Assembly: GCA_002715965.1 (NCBI GenBank)
Contig: PBAL01000003.1
Span: forward strand, 4,739 to 68,738
DNA: 64,000 nt
Source of the DNA: Verrucomicrobiales bacterium
Lineage (GTDB): Bacteria; Verrucomicrobiota; Verrucomicrobiia; Limisphaerales; JAYPXF01
Reading direction: 5' to 3'
How positions within the stretch are numbered: position 1 is the first letter of the stretch; the number at the start of each line of letters is the position of its first letter. Position numbers and translations under genes: made by a program. Below are positions 53,073-62,815 of this stretch, in pieces. The notes beneath the pieces were generated by a model. That model was given only the letters and a program-made list of their open reading frames with translations. It searched no databases and had not been told where the DNA came from.

Positions 53073-54719
53073 GTGCCCGTGTCGGAACACATCCGCAAGA
53101 AGTTGGCGAAGGTCCCGCACAAGCCGGGTGTGTATCTGCACAAGGATCGCTTTGGCACGGTGATCTATGTGGGCAAGGCACGCGATCTGAAAAAGCGCGT
53201 GTCCCAGTATTTCCAGCCGTCGCGGCGCATGGGTTGGGATCTGAAGTTCAATGCCTTGGTGGAAGCGATCCACGACTTCGACATCCACGTGGTGAAGAGC
53301 GAGCCCGAGTCGCTCTTGCTTGAAGGAAAGCTAATCAAGGAATTCCATCCGCGCTACAATGTCAGTTTCCGGGACGACAAACGCTTTCTCCTTCTGAAGG
53401 TGAACCTCAACGACTCAATTCCAAGGTTCACCCTGACACGTTTGCGTACGGATGACGGTGCGCGTTACTTCGGTCCGTTTCCCAGTTCCGGTTCACTGCG
53501 CCGCACCTTGAACCTGGTCAGGCATCGATTCAATCTGCGCGGCTGCCGGCCGTTGAATCCGACCGAGGCGGATTACAAACACTGCCTCTACGCGCACATG
53601 AAAGTGTGCACGGCGCCATGCATCAACAATGTCACCCACGAGCAATACCTGATGCAGGTCAACGCGGCCTGCGATTTCCTCGACGGACAATGCGGTGAGA
53701 TGGTCAAGGACCTGGAGACGCACATGAAGAAGGCCGCCGAGGAGCTGAACTTCGAGAAAGCCGCTGAACTGCGCGACCTGATTTCCGATCTCAAGCGAAC
53801 GACGAAGAAAACGGGGAAATTCAAAAGGCTTCCGTACAAGCTCCCGGTGGCGATTGATCCCGCGGCAGAGTTGGAATCGTTGGCGGAAGAACTCGGCATG
53901 GAAACGCCTCCAGAACGGATCGAGGGATTCGACATCTCCAACATCAGCGGCACGTTCAAAGTTGCGTCGGTGGTGCGATTCAAGAACGGCAGGCCGGATC
54001 GAAACAACTATCGCCGTCTCAAGATCAAGACGGTAGAGGGTCAGGACGACTTCGCGTGCATGCAGGAGGCCGTCATGCGACGCTACTCCCGGCTGTTGAA
54101 GGAGGCGAAGAAGAAGGTGGAGTCAGCCGACGGGAAAGACGATGTCGACAAGGCAATTCCACAGGAGCTTCAACAACTCGTCGATGAAATCAGCGCGGCC
54201 GTAAAGAAGGGTATTGTTCGCGCCAGCCAGTATATCGAGCACGGAAACTTCCCCGACTTGATTGTCATCGATGGCGGCAAGGGGCAGCTCAAGATGGCTT
54301 ACAACGAATTGAAGAAGCTGGGTCTCGAATCGATCCCCGTCATCGGACTCGCCAAGGAATACGAGGAAATCCACCGCCCGGCGGAAAGGCATCCATTGCG
54401 ACTCGGACTCGATCATCCCGCGGTCAAACTGCTCCAGCGTGTTCGCGATGAATCTCACCGCGTGGCGAACAGCTACAACGCCCAGCTGCGGCTCAAACGG
54501 ATCAGCGAGAGTCTGCTCGACGAATTCCCCGGCATTGGCAAGCAACGGAAGGCGGCCTTGCTGAAGAAGTTCGGATCGGTTCAGCGATTGCGCCGGGCCA
54601 CGCTGGAAGAGATCCAGCAGGTCACCGGGTTTGGCGGTTTGGCGGGGAGCGAATTGAAGAAGTTCCTGGAGGCGAGATCTGAAACCGTCACCAGGGAGAA
54701 GGAAGCAGAAACCGAATGA
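53073..54719 (+). CDS. uvrC: Excinuclease ABC subunit C
   Basis: A 548-residue nucleotide-excision-repair nuclease making both incisions with UvrAB. GIY-YIG domain (HKPGVYLHKDRFGTVIYVGK), UVR motif near 215-245 (MKKAAEELNFEKAAELRDLI), RNase-H-like endonuclease domain (EGFDISNISG, LIVIDGGKGQLK) and C-terminal helix-hairpin-helix. GTG start. Slightly shorter than E. coli UvrC. Overlaps ubiE by four bases. Confidence 0.95.
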   Translation: MPVSEHIRKKLAKVPHKPGVYLHKDRFGTVIYVGKARDLKKRVSQYFQPSRRMGWDLKFNALVEAIHDFDIHVVKSEPESLLLEGKLIKEFHPRYNVSFRDDKRFLLLKVNLNDSIPRFTLTRLRTDDGARYFGPFPSSGSLRRTLNLVRHRFNLRGCRPLNPTEADYKHCLYAHMKVCTAPCINNVTHEQYLMQVNAACDFLDGQCGEMVKDLETHMKKAAEELNFEKAAELRDLISDLKRTTKKTGKFKRLPYKLPVAIDPAAELESLAEELGMETPPERIEGFDISNISGTFKVASVVRFKNGRPDRNNYRRLKIKTVEGQDDFACMQEAVMRRYSRLLKEAKKKVESADGKDDVDKAIPQELQQLVDEISAAVKKGIVRASQYIEHGNFPDLIVIDGGKGQLKMAYNELKKLGLESIPVIGLAKEYEEIHRPAERHPLRLGLDHPAVKLLQRVRDESHRVANSYNAQLRLKRISESLLDEFPGIGKQRKAALLKKFGSVQRLRRATLEEIQQVTGFGGLAGSELKKFLEARSETVTREKEAETE

Positions 54720-55450
54720 GCACCGAGCGGACATCCTACTACCAGGCGGGCGAAACGCGTGCGGAAAACGTAAGGACGCTCTTTGATCGCATCGCCCGGA
54801 AATACGATCTGATCAACGACGTTCAGAGCGCCGGCATGCATCGCGTCTGGAAGAAATGGTTGTGGAAACTCTCGCAACCCAAGCCCGGCGCCAAGGTGCT
54901 TGATCTGTGCTGCGGCACGGGTGATATCGCGTTCTTCTTTGCCCATCAGGGTTGCGTGGTGACGGGCGCGGATTTCAGCACGGAGATGCTCAAGGTTGCA
55001 CGGGAACGGTCGGCTTCGGATTGCCGAGGCAAGATTGCACCGGAGTTTCTCCAAGCTGATGTGCTTCAACTGCCCTTCGAGGATGAGTCCTTCGAAATCA
55101 TCACGATCGGCTACGGACTGCGTAACCTGGCCGACTTTGACGCGGGTCTGAAAGAGATGACTCGGGTTCTCAAACCGGGCGGTCAGCTGTTGATTCTTGA
55201 GTTTGGCAAACCGGACAATTCGATCCTGCGAGCGGCCTACTATTCCTATCTGAATCTGGCCGTGCCTTTGTTTGGCTTGATTTTTTGCGGGGACATGAAG
55301 GCTTACGCCTACATCCTCGAATCCTTGAAGCACTACCCGGCCCAGCGCGGCATTCTGGAGATGTTGGATGGACTCGGTTATGCAGAGAACCGCATTGAGA
55401 ACTTCATGGGTGGAACCATGAGCATCAATCGCGCGGTCAAGCCCGGTTGA
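54716..55450 (+). CDS. UbiE/MenG-type quinone C-methyltransferase
   Basis: A 244-residue SAM methyltransferase finishing menaquinone (or ubiquinone) synthesis. FDRIARKYDLINDVQSAGMH, SAM motif I VLDLCCGTGDIAFFFA, LPFEDESFEIITIGYGLRNL and a C-terminal GGTMSINRAVKPG fit the UbiE family. PVC bacteria generally use menaquinone, so MenG is more likely. Confidence 0.9.
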   Translation: MSTERTSYYQAGETRAENVRTLFDRIARKYDLINDVQSAGMHRVWKKWLWKLSQPKPGAKVLDLCCGTGDIAFFFAHQGCVVTGADFSTEMLKVARERSASDCRGKIAPEFLQADVLQLPFEDESFEIITIGYGLRNLADFDAGLKEMTRVLKPGGQLLILEFGKPDNSILRAAYYSYLNLAVPLFGLIFCGDMKAYAYILESLKHYPAQRGILEMLDGLGYAENRIENFMGGTMSINRAVKPG

Positions 55451-55760
55451 ATTACGTTAGCCCGGTGGGCGAGACTCCTGCCGAGCCGTTTGGTCTTTCG
55501 ATAGTTTACCGCACGTTTGGGTTTCTTTGCCGCAAGTGGGATAATTCGAAAGTTAGTCAAGAGTTGGGTGAGGGGGAGAACGGTCGAATTCAGTTTGATC
55601 TGCGCAACCTCGCTCGGCGCATTGAGAGACTGTTTCCAATTCTTCACTCGGAATCGCACCCAACCAATTCATCCGTTGTCAATGTCCCGTCGGTCCACGG
55701 GGCGCGCTGCCTCAATAAAAAGGCCGCCCGGTTGGGCGGCCTTTCGTGAATCAAATCGGA
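55451..55760. other. Gene-free stretch with bidirectional terminator
   Basis: About 310 bases between two converging genes. Apart from the hairpin at 55719-55744 I see no gene, repeat copy or promoter. Confidence 0.5.
55719..55744. terminator. Bidirectional rho-independent terminator
   Basis: A perfect 11-bp stem AAAGGCCGCCC / GGGCGGCCTTT with loop GGTT between converging ubiE and the PSD1 gene; A- and T-rich flanks serve both directions. Confidence 0.85.
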
Positions 55761-58700
55761 TCAGTCGACGAAGGTCATCTCGTTGGAGAGGAGGAGGACC
55801 TGCGCGTATTTTTCCCACGCAGTCAGTGCGCGGCTTTCGGCGTCTTCCTGTTCCAGGTAAAAATCTTCACCGGCATTCCAGCGTTGCTTCGGTCCGACCA
55901 TGGCCGTTCCTCCGCCACCAGGCATCCCCATGGTCATGCCACCGCCTGCGCCGCTGCCGGTGGTCGTAGACAATTCGAACGAGCCGACTGCGTTTCCACC
56001 GCTGTTGTCCACTTCGATCGTGGGCGACCAGTAAAAGGTGTCGCCGGCAGCCGAACCGCGGCATTCAACGATGAAGTCAATCCAGTCGCCACGGGCCACC
56101 TTGAGCTTTTCAATATTCGTTTCCACGTCGCGGCCGTTCACGACGTAGCTACCGAGTTCGAACTGGCCCTTGAAAAGGATGAAGGCATTGATGCCGTCAC
56201 CGACGCCGGGGAGATGCTCGAGGTTGCCCTCGATCTTGACCGGGCCATCGTGCTGGGAAATCCAACGACGAATGACCGCAATGGTGCGAACGGGACCCGG
56301 ATGGCCGCCATCGGCGTTGAGGCGGGCGGCTCCCAGACGGCTGTCCGGATACTCCTCGCCGCCTTGCCAGGCACCTTCGAACATGTCGTAGTGAGGCAGG
56401 GCTGAGAAGCGCAGGAGACGCTTGGTGCGCGGTTCGTAGGCACCGAAGCCGTAGGTCCAAACGCGCTTGGGTTTGCGTTGGATCTCGATCTCCGCCTGCC
56501 GTTCGAGGAAGCGCATGCCCAGCTTGATTTCGAGCTTGTTGGGTTGCCGCTGGTAGCAGGCCTGATAAAGCGCCTCGATCTTCTGTTGCTCATCGATCTT
56601 GGTCTTCACGTCCTCGCGCTCAATCAGGTTGCGGGCAAGTTCGGCAACGAAGGGGCTGTTCATCATGAACAATGCCTGCTGCGGAACGGTTGAGTCGAAA
56701 CGCACGCCCGTGGTCATGTTCGGGTTGGCGAAGTCGAAGGTCCGGAACAAGGCGGGCAAGTTCTGGCGATCGATATAGGAATATACCGTGCGACGCATGG
56801 TGTATGGGGCTTCCAGGATTTGGAACGGGCTGCCACCGACCGTCGGGTCCAATGCACCGGAGATATTGAGCAGCGAATCACGGAAGGCCTCGAAGTCGAG
56901 TCGGCGACGGTTCATGCGCCAGACGTAGGCATTGCCCGCGTCGATCACCATGTTCTTTGGCCGGATGTCGCTGGCCTGCTGATAGGTGGCGGAAGTCATG
57001 ATGTACTTGTGCAGCGCCTTCATCGACCAACCGCGGCTGATGAGATAAGCAGCCAGGTGATCCAGAAGTTCCGGATGGGTGGGTTCTTCGGCGCGCAGGC
57101 CGAAGTCCGTCGGAGTGCGCACGATCGGCGCGCCGAAGTGGTTCATCCAGGCGCGATTGACGGCGACTCGAGGCGTGAGGGGGTTCTTTGCGCTGCCGAT
57201 CGCGCGGGCCAGTTCCATGCGTCCGCTGGTGGACGCGCGGAAGGGCTGCTTGGTCGGGTTCAGGATGTCAATGAATTTGCGACGGACGGGATCGCCGTGG
57301 TTGCGGGGGTCGCCCTTGATGAAGATACGAGGTTCCTTCGGACGCGCCAGATCGGTCACCGACATCGCGCGTTGCGGAGCGCCGGGGTGGCTCATTTCAA
57401 GAATCTCCATGTCGTTGTAAAACGAATTCTCCTCGTTCTCGAGACGGCGCATGGAGCGCTTGCGCTTCAGGCGGTCGAAGCTGGTCATGACGGGTGATCC
57501 GCGTCCGTAGAAGATCTGGCGAAGCTGTTCCATGTCCTTGTCCTCAAGCTTCTTGATCATCGGAATTTCTTCCTTGGGCTTGCGGGCTTTTTCTCGTTGG
57601 TAAGCAGCCACGGCGTTCACCCACGCCTTCTCCGCCTTGAAGAAGAGCGAGCTGTAACGGGCGGCCACTTCCGCGAGGTTGCGGGCGGGCGTGGAAAAGG
57701 CCTTGGCCACGTGCGGGTTCATTCCCTTGGCCGGATTGCCGTCCTTGTAGTAGGTCTTGGACAGCGCACGCGCCTTCTTCGAAAAGTCATCCGCGTTCAG
57801 CTTGGTGTAATCCTTCCAGGGACGGAACAGCGTGTCCCGCTTGTTGCCCTTGGCGCGGGCCAATGCGCGTTGCCAGTTGCGTGCAATATCGGCTTCCAGT
57901 TCGGTCTCACGGGTGAACTCTTCCTGGTCAGTGCGATTCCCCAAGCGGTAGAGATCGGAAGTTTCCAAGGCGTGCGCAACCAGCATGTAACGGGTCGTGT
58001 TGGTCTTTGCCTCGTGAAGGTAATCACCTACCGCTTCCGCTTTGAATTTCTCCATGTCGTACACGATCTGGGCCTTCTCGGTGAGGTATTCGGCATAGAT
58101 CGGGTCTTCCAAGGGATTGGGATTGTCGTGAAGAAGCGGCTGGTTCTTTTCGAACTGGATGCTGTCGAACACGCCATAGAGCCCGTAGTAGTCCTTCTGC
58201 GACACGGGATCAAACTTGTGATCGTGGCAACGGGCGCAATACACGGAGAGGCTCATCATGCCCCGCGTGATCACGTCGATCTGATCATCAATGACGAGGG
58301 GCTTCTGATTACCATCCACTGCGCGTCCCATGGTGAGGAGCGCGAGGGCGGCCTTGTCCTTCTTGTCGCCGTAGGGCAGCAGATCTGCGGCGATCTGCTG
58401 CTGGAGGAATTTGTCGTAAGGCTTGTCGTTGTTGAAGGCATCGATCACCCAGTCGCGGTAGGTCCAGGCGTGAACCATTCGATTGCGCATGCCGCGGTTG
58501 TTGTTCTGTGTGCCACGGGTGTCGGCATAACGGGCGATATCCAGCCAGTAACGCCCCCAGCGTTCACCGTAATGCTCGGAGCTGAGGAGTTCATCGATCA
58601 CGGTCTCCCAGGCGCGCGGCGAGCGATCGTTGACGAAGGCATCGACCTGTTCCTGGCTGGGGGGCATTCCAATCAAATCGAAATAAGCGCGACGAATCAG

Positions 58701-59288
58701 CGTGACGCGATCGGCCTGCGGAGAGGGAACCATGTTCTTCTCCTCCAGCTTGGCCTGGATGAAGTAATCGATCTTGTTCCTGGCCCAGCTGCGAATGTTG
58801 GACTTGATTTCCGGCTGTGGCGGATCGACGACGGGCTGGAAGGCCCAGTGCTTCTTCGCTTTCTCGCGATCCTCATCGGACTTCAGAATGCCGGCCGCCT
58901 TGCCCGTGCGCGGATCGGGGGCGCCTTGGCGAATCCAATCCAAAAGGTCGGCAACGACGCCATCGGGCATCTTTCCGCTTGGCGGCATCTGCAAGTCTTC
59001 ATCGTTATATTGGATGGCCTTGGCCAACAGACTCTGACTTGGTTTGCCTGCTACGACGGCCGGACCACTGGAGCCGCCCTGAAGCAGCGCCTTCTTGCCG
59101 TCAACCTGGAGACCGCCCTTCACCTTGCCTTCCGCACTGTGGCAGTCGTAGCAATACTCCACGAGCGCTGGGCGGATCTTGGCCTCGAAGAACTCGAGTT
59201 GCTGCGGATTGAGCGGCTGCTCCTGCGCGTGCAGGCTCAGGCCTCCGAGAAGAAGACCGGCGGTCAGTTTTCTCATTTGATTCATCAT
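55761..59288 (-). CDS. PSD1-type planctomycete cytochrome c protein (DUF1549/DUF1553)
   Basis: A 1175-residue exported protein. Signal peptide; cytochrome c motif CYDCH (46-50); DUF1549 about 150-360 (WGRYWLDIARYADTRGTQNN); DUF1553 about 670-930 (RMELARAIGSAKNPLTPRVA, GWSMKALHKYIMTSATYQQA); and an extra C-terminal beta-rich part (940-1175) with a Gly-Met tail (GAGGGMTMGMPGGGG). These partner with DUF1501 proteins in PVC bacteria; function unknown, probably redox degradation of a polymer. Confidence 0.9.
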   Translation of the reverse strand: MMNQMRKLTAGLLLGGLSLHAQEQPLNPQQLEFFEAKIRPALVEYCYDCHSAEGKVKGGLQVDGKKALLQGGSSGPAVVAGKPSQSLLAKAIQYNDEDLQMPPSGKMPDGVVADLLDWIRQGAPDPRTGKAAGILKSDEDREKAKKHWAFQPVVDPPQPEIKSNIRSWARNKIDYFIQAKLEEKNMVPSPQADRVTLIRRAYFDLIGMPPSQEQVDAFVNDRSPRAWETVIDELLSSEHYGERWGRYWLDIARYADTRGTQNNNRGMRNRMVHAWTYRDWVIDAFNNDKPYDKFLQQQIAADLLPYGDKKDKAALALLTMGRAVDGNQKPLVIDDQIDVITRGMMSLSVYCARCHDHKFDPVSQKDYYGLYGVFDSIQFEKNQPLLHDNPNPLEDPIYAEYLTEKAQIVYDMEKFKAEAVGDYLHEAKTNTTRYMLVAHALETSDLYRLGNRTDQEEFTRETELEADIARNWQRALARAKGNKRDTLFRPWKDYTKLNADDFSKKARALSKTYYKDGNPAKGMNPHVAKAFSTPARNLAEVAARYSSLFFKAEKAWVNAVAAYQREKARKPKEEIPMIKKLEDKDMEQLRQIFYGRGSPVMTSFDRLKRKRSMRRLENEENSFYNDMEILEMSHPGAPQRAMSVTDLARPKEPRIFIKGDPRNHGDPVRRKFIDILNPTKQPFRASTSGRMELARAIGSAKNPLTPRVAVNRAWMNHFGAPIVRTPTDFGLRAEEPTHPELLDHLAAYLISRGWSMKALHKYIMTSATYQQASDIRPKNMVIDAGNAYVWRMNRRRLDFEAFRDSLLNISGALDPTVGGSPFQILEAPYTMRRTVYSYIDRQNLPALFRTFDFANPNMTTGVRFDSTVPQQALFMMNSPFVAELARNLIEREDVKTKIDEQQKIEALYQACYQRQPNKLEIKLGMRFLERQAEIEIQRKPKRVWTYGFGAYEPRTKRLLRFSALPHYDMFEGAWQGGEEYPDSRLGAARLNADGGHPGPVRTIAVIRRWISQHDGPVKIEGNLEHLPGVGDGINAFILFKGQFELGSYVVNGRDVETNIEKLKVARGDWIDFIVECRGSAAGDTFYWSPTIEVDNSGGNAVGSFELSTTTGSGAGGGMTMGMPGGGGTAMVGPKQRWNAGEDFYLEQEDAESRALTAWEKYAQVLLLSNEMTFVD

Positions 59289-59316
59289 GGTTGAGAGATG
59301 TTGTGTTGATCCAAAA

Positions 59317-59341
59317 AAAGCGCGTGTCAGCCACGCGCTTT
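59317..59341 (-). terminator. Terminator between DUF1501 and PSD1 genes
   Basis: A 10-bp stem AAAGCGCGTG / CACGCGCTTT with loop TCAGC, followed on the minus strand by a run of T. It stands between two genes that usually are cotranscribed. Confidence 0.8.
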
Positions 59342-59356
59342 CCGGGGAGTTGAATT

Positions 59357-60799
59357 CTATGAAAAGAGTTTCAAGACCGGCTGCGCTCCCGAAACGTCCG
59401 TGAGTCGGAAGTCACGACCACTGTTGCGATAGGTCAGGCGTTCTGAATCGAAGCCAAGTCCGTGCAGGATGGACGAATGAAACTCGTGGACATGTACGCG
59501 ATCATCGGCAGCCGCGCCACCCAGTTCGTCGGTGGAACCATAGATCTGGCCGCCCTTGACGCCACCACCGGCAAGCCAGCTGGAGAACGCGCGGTTGTTG
59601 TGCGAACGACCGTTCGGGCCGTCCTCAGTGGGGCTGCGGCCAAATTCGGTGCTGGACGCAATCAGGGTATCGCTGAACAGACCACGTTGCTTGAGATCAG
59701 TCATGAATGCCGAGATCGGTTTATCAATACGACCGGCATTGCGCGGGACGTTGTTGGGGATGTTGTTGTGCGTGTCCCAACCGCCGTTCCAAACCTGAAC
59801 GAAGCGAACCCCGCGTTCGAGGAGACGACGCGCGATGATGAATTGGCGTGCCTGTGAGCGAAGCGCCGGGTCCTGCTCGGTCGCGCCATACATCTCAAGA
59901 ATGCTCTGCGGTTCGCGGGCGACGTCAAAAGCTTCGGTCGCATCGGCCTGCATGCGGTAGGCCAATTCGTAGGATTGAATGCGTGCTTCCAGCTTGTCTT
60001 CGACCTGACGCTTCTGCTTGTGGATCTCGTTGATCTTGTTGAGCAGATCGAGCTGATTGCGCTGATCCTGCGCAGTCGTGAATTTGTTGCGGATGTTCTC
60101 GATAATCCGTTCAATGTCCGTGGCGGTCGGATCAACGAACGTTCCCTGGAATGCACCGGGCATGAAAGCCGACTGCCAGTTCTTGGCGCCCTGTCCGGGA
60201 AATCCCCCCGGGTTCATCGCAACGAACGCCGGCAGGTTCTGGTTCTCCGTGCCGAGACCGTAGACCACCCAGGAACCGAGCGAAGGCTTGGGCAGACGAA
60301 AGTCACCGGTGGTTTGAAGGAGGGTTGCCGGACCGTGCGCGGGGACATCGGTGTGCATCGAGTTGACAATCGCGAGGTCATCCGCGTGCTTGGAAAGCTC
60401 GGGCCAGATTTCGCTCATCATCACACCGCTCTGTCCCTGCGGGGCAAAATTGAATTGGGGAGCCAGAAGACGTCGGCCGCGATTGCCGGCAGCACCTCCG
60501 CCTGCGTTGGCGAGTTCGGGCTTGTAGTCCCAGGTGTCCAAGTGGGACTGGGCGCCACTCTGGTAGATGTGAACGGCGCGCTTGGCGGTGCCCGGGAAGT
60601 GGGGCTCTTTCGGAGCAAGCATGCCACCAGCGGATTGCGCCTTCGCTTCGCGAGTCAGTTCCGGATACATCATGCCGGCCAAGGCGAGCGCTCCGAAGCC
60701 ATTGCCGACGTGGTTCAGAAATGAACGACGGGTGGGGTAGAGAGGAAGATCTTCAAGGCCGCCAGTTTCGTGGTGGCCGCAATCGCGATTGGTATTCAT
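59357..60799 (-). CDS. DUF1501 family protein (Tat-exported)
   Basis: About 480 residues; twin-arginine signal YPTRRSFLNHVGNGFGALAL near the N-terminus; sulfatase-like fold without the formylglycine Cys; SHLDTWDYKPEL, HGPATLLQTTGDFRLPKPSL, GGWDTHNNIPNN and TEFGRSPTEDGPNGRSHNN are family hallmarks. It is the expected partner of PSD1. Start at 60805 or 60799. Confidence 0.9.
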   Translation of the reverse strand: MNTNRDCGHHETGGLEDLPLYPTRRSFLNHVGNGFGALALAGMMYPELTREAKAQSAGGMLAPKEPHFPGTAKRAVHIYQSGAQSHLDTWDYKPELANAGGGAAGNRGRRLLAPQFNFAPQGQSGVMMSEIWPELSKHADDLAIVNSMHTDVPAHGPATLLQTTGDFRLPKPSLGSWVVYGLGTENQNLPAFVAMNPGGFPGQGAKNWQSAFMPGAFQGTFVDPTATDIERIIENIRNKFTTAQDQRNQLDLLNKINEIHKQKRQVEDKLEARIQSYELAYRMQADATEAFDVAREPQSILEMYGATEQDPALRSQARQFIIARRLLERGVRFVQVWNGGWDTHNNIPNNVPRNAGRIDKPISAFMTDLKQRGLFSDTLIASSTEFGRSPTEDGPNGRSHNNRAFSSWLAGGGVKGGQIYGSTDELGGAAADDRVHVHEFHSSILHGLGFDSERLTYRNSGRDFRLTDVSGAQPVLKLFS

Positions 60800-60973
60800 T
60801 TTCACAGGTGTCCTGCTCGCGCAGATGTTGTTGCTTTCGTCTTCAGATTTGCCTCGCGCCGAGAATGCTTACAGCGAAGTGTTGAGGCAGACACTCAGCA
60901 TCATAAGTTCCGCACGAGCACCGGCAAGGAGAATTCGCATTAATAATAGCAAAAACGTCTTGTTTTCGCTGTT

Positions 60974-62638
60974 TTATTCAACATTCCGGATTTCATCGAC
61001 CAAATCTCTCACCGATTTGAAGGTTTGGTTCTTGCTGGCCTCTTTTTCGAACCAAGCCACCAATTTGTCGTAGGCCTGCCATTCCTTTGACAGAGCGCGG
61101 CAAATCAAGAGGTGGCCGATCAGATCAATCTTCTGCGTGGCGTTCATTCCTGACACTTTGCCGGCCAGAATCGCGTCGGTGAGTGGTTGGAGTTGGATGG
61201 CAACTTCAGCGGCTGGGGTACCGGAGCGGAGATCAGCCGCGGAATGAATCAATGCGCGAATCGGCTTGGGCTCCGGTTCGTTCTTCGAAAACCACGCACT
61301 TAATTGACGGGCCTTGGGCAACTGATCCGTGTCGATCAACAACTTGGCCAAGTAAACTCGGGTGATCGCGGAATCCTGCTTCTCAAGCAGGGATTCCAGG
61401 AACTGCGCCGCAACAGCTGCCTCGTCATGCTCCACCCGATCATACGAGTAGATTCCCAAGGCCTCCTCCGGATCGATGCGCATGGAATCTTCCAGCAGAC
61501 GCATCGCCTTCTCCCGGTTTCCGGTGAAAAGTTCAATCACGCCCAGCCAGGACAATGACGCCGAACGCACCGAACTTTCTTCCGCGCGAAGGCTGATCTG
61601 ACGAAGCCCATCTCGCGCTCGTGCCAACATGTCCGGTCGTCGATTCCACTCCTCACCCAGAGTCCGCAAGGAGGTGAAGATGTCATCGTTCTCATCGTCA
61701 AAGACCAGTTGAACCATCCGCTGCAGCATTTCCATCATCAGCGGTCCTGCGTGAATGATCGGGTTGTCCGGAAACTTTCGGCGGTTGGTGTCCGCCATTT
61801 CACCGAACTGCTTGACCATCTGCCGGACAAAGACTTTGACCGCATCGGGATCGGCGTCGGACTTGAGCTCGGCCGTACGCAGGATCATGTCCGACAAAAA
61901 CTTGAAGAGTCTCTTGTGAGACAACGCGCTCAGTGAATCGGGTTCGCGCTCCAGCGCCTTGTCCAGAAGCGAGGTGGTGGCGGTCAGGGTGTTCTCGAAC
62001 TCCTGCAACAGACGTTTGCCAACCTGCGATGCGGCTTTGGGATCCTTCTTCATGATCGCAGCAATGCGCATGAACGCAGCCGGCCAATTCTCGTTGCGCA
62101 CGCCCAATCCGCGCTCGAGGAAATTCGCGAAGAGCATGTCGGCCAGTTGAACGTAGGGCTCGGCCTTGGTTGGATGCGTGCGCGCAAATTCCAGGCAAAT
62201 GCTGCGCCGCTTGTAGTTCATCAACGATGGCAGCACGTTGGCATAGGCCATTGCGGCATCGAAGTTCTTCGGATCGGCCTGATACCGCTCCTTCAACCAG
62301 CGCTCGCGTTTGGAGCGAACGGATTGCGCCTGTTTGCGATCGACCTGGTCCAGAATGGCAATCAATCGTTCGTAAAGCGACACGTTCAGTTCGGTTTTAC
62401 CGGCGGCTGTATTCTCCTCGATCTCCGCCTCCAATTCCTTCGCCTGGCGTTTTCGATCGTATCCGGTGGATGAACCAAAGCTGAAGTGCAGGCCGTTGGC
62501 ATTCACCAGGAACAGCACCTCCAGGTTCAGGGTAAGCTTTGCTTCCTCTCGAAGGGCTGCCTCCCACTCCGCAGGTGTCCGCGCGTTCGCAGACTCGACA
62601 AGTCCGAACGCAACCATGAACGACAGAAAAACTCGCAT
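60974..62638 (-). CDS. Secreted TPR-like helical protein of unknown function
   Basis: About 554 residues with a signal peptide (MRVFLSFMVAFGLVESANA). The rest is all-helical with tetratricopeptide-like units (LGVIELFTGNREKAMRLLED, YLAKLLIDTDQLPKARQLSA). No enzymatic motif. A longer start at 62737 lacks the signal. Confidence 0.65.
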   Translation of the reverse strand: MRVFLSFMVAFGLVESANARTPAEWEAALREEAKLTLNLEVLFLVNANGLHFSFGSSTGYDRKRQAKELEAEIEENTAAGKTELNVSLYERLIAILDQVDRKQAQSVRSKRERWLKERYQADPKNFDAAMAYANVLPSLMNYKRRSICLEFARTHPTKAEPYVQLADMLFANFLERGLGVRNENWPAAFMRIAAIMKKDPKAASQVGKRLLQEFENTLTATTSLLDKALEREPDSLSALSHKRLFKFLSDMILRTAELKSDADPDAVKVFVRQMVKQFGEMADTNRRKFPDNPIIHAGPLMMEMLQRMVQLVFDDENDDIFTSLRTLGEEWNRRPDMLARARDGLRQISLRAEESSVRSASLSWLGVIELFTGNREKAMRLLEDSMRIDPEEALGIYSYDRVEHDEAAVAAQFLESLLEKQDSAITRVYLAKLLIDTDQLPKARQLSAWFSKNEPEPKPIRALIHSAADLRSGTPAAEVAIQLQPLTDAILAGKVSGMNATQKIDLIGHLLICRALSKEWQAYDKLVAWFEKEASKNQTFKSVRDLVDEIRNVE

Positions 62639-62815
62639 TGGCCTGAGGCTATCGGCACGAACGCCGAGCGCAAGCGGGAGATGTAACGGTGGCTTCGAAT
62701 GTCTGCAAAGCATGGAGAAACACTGAGCGACCGACACCCACCGAAGCGCCGACCACCAGTTCTCGGTGCTTGAGAGACTCAGTCAATTGGACGATGGGCA
62801 GGATTTCGAGCGCAA

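Noticed and set aside
57597..59294. A 565-residue open frame on the plus strand
   Set aside because: It lies entirely antisense to the PSD1 gene, which has strong domain evidence; the mirrored frame has no family likeness and follows from the GC-rich codon pattern.
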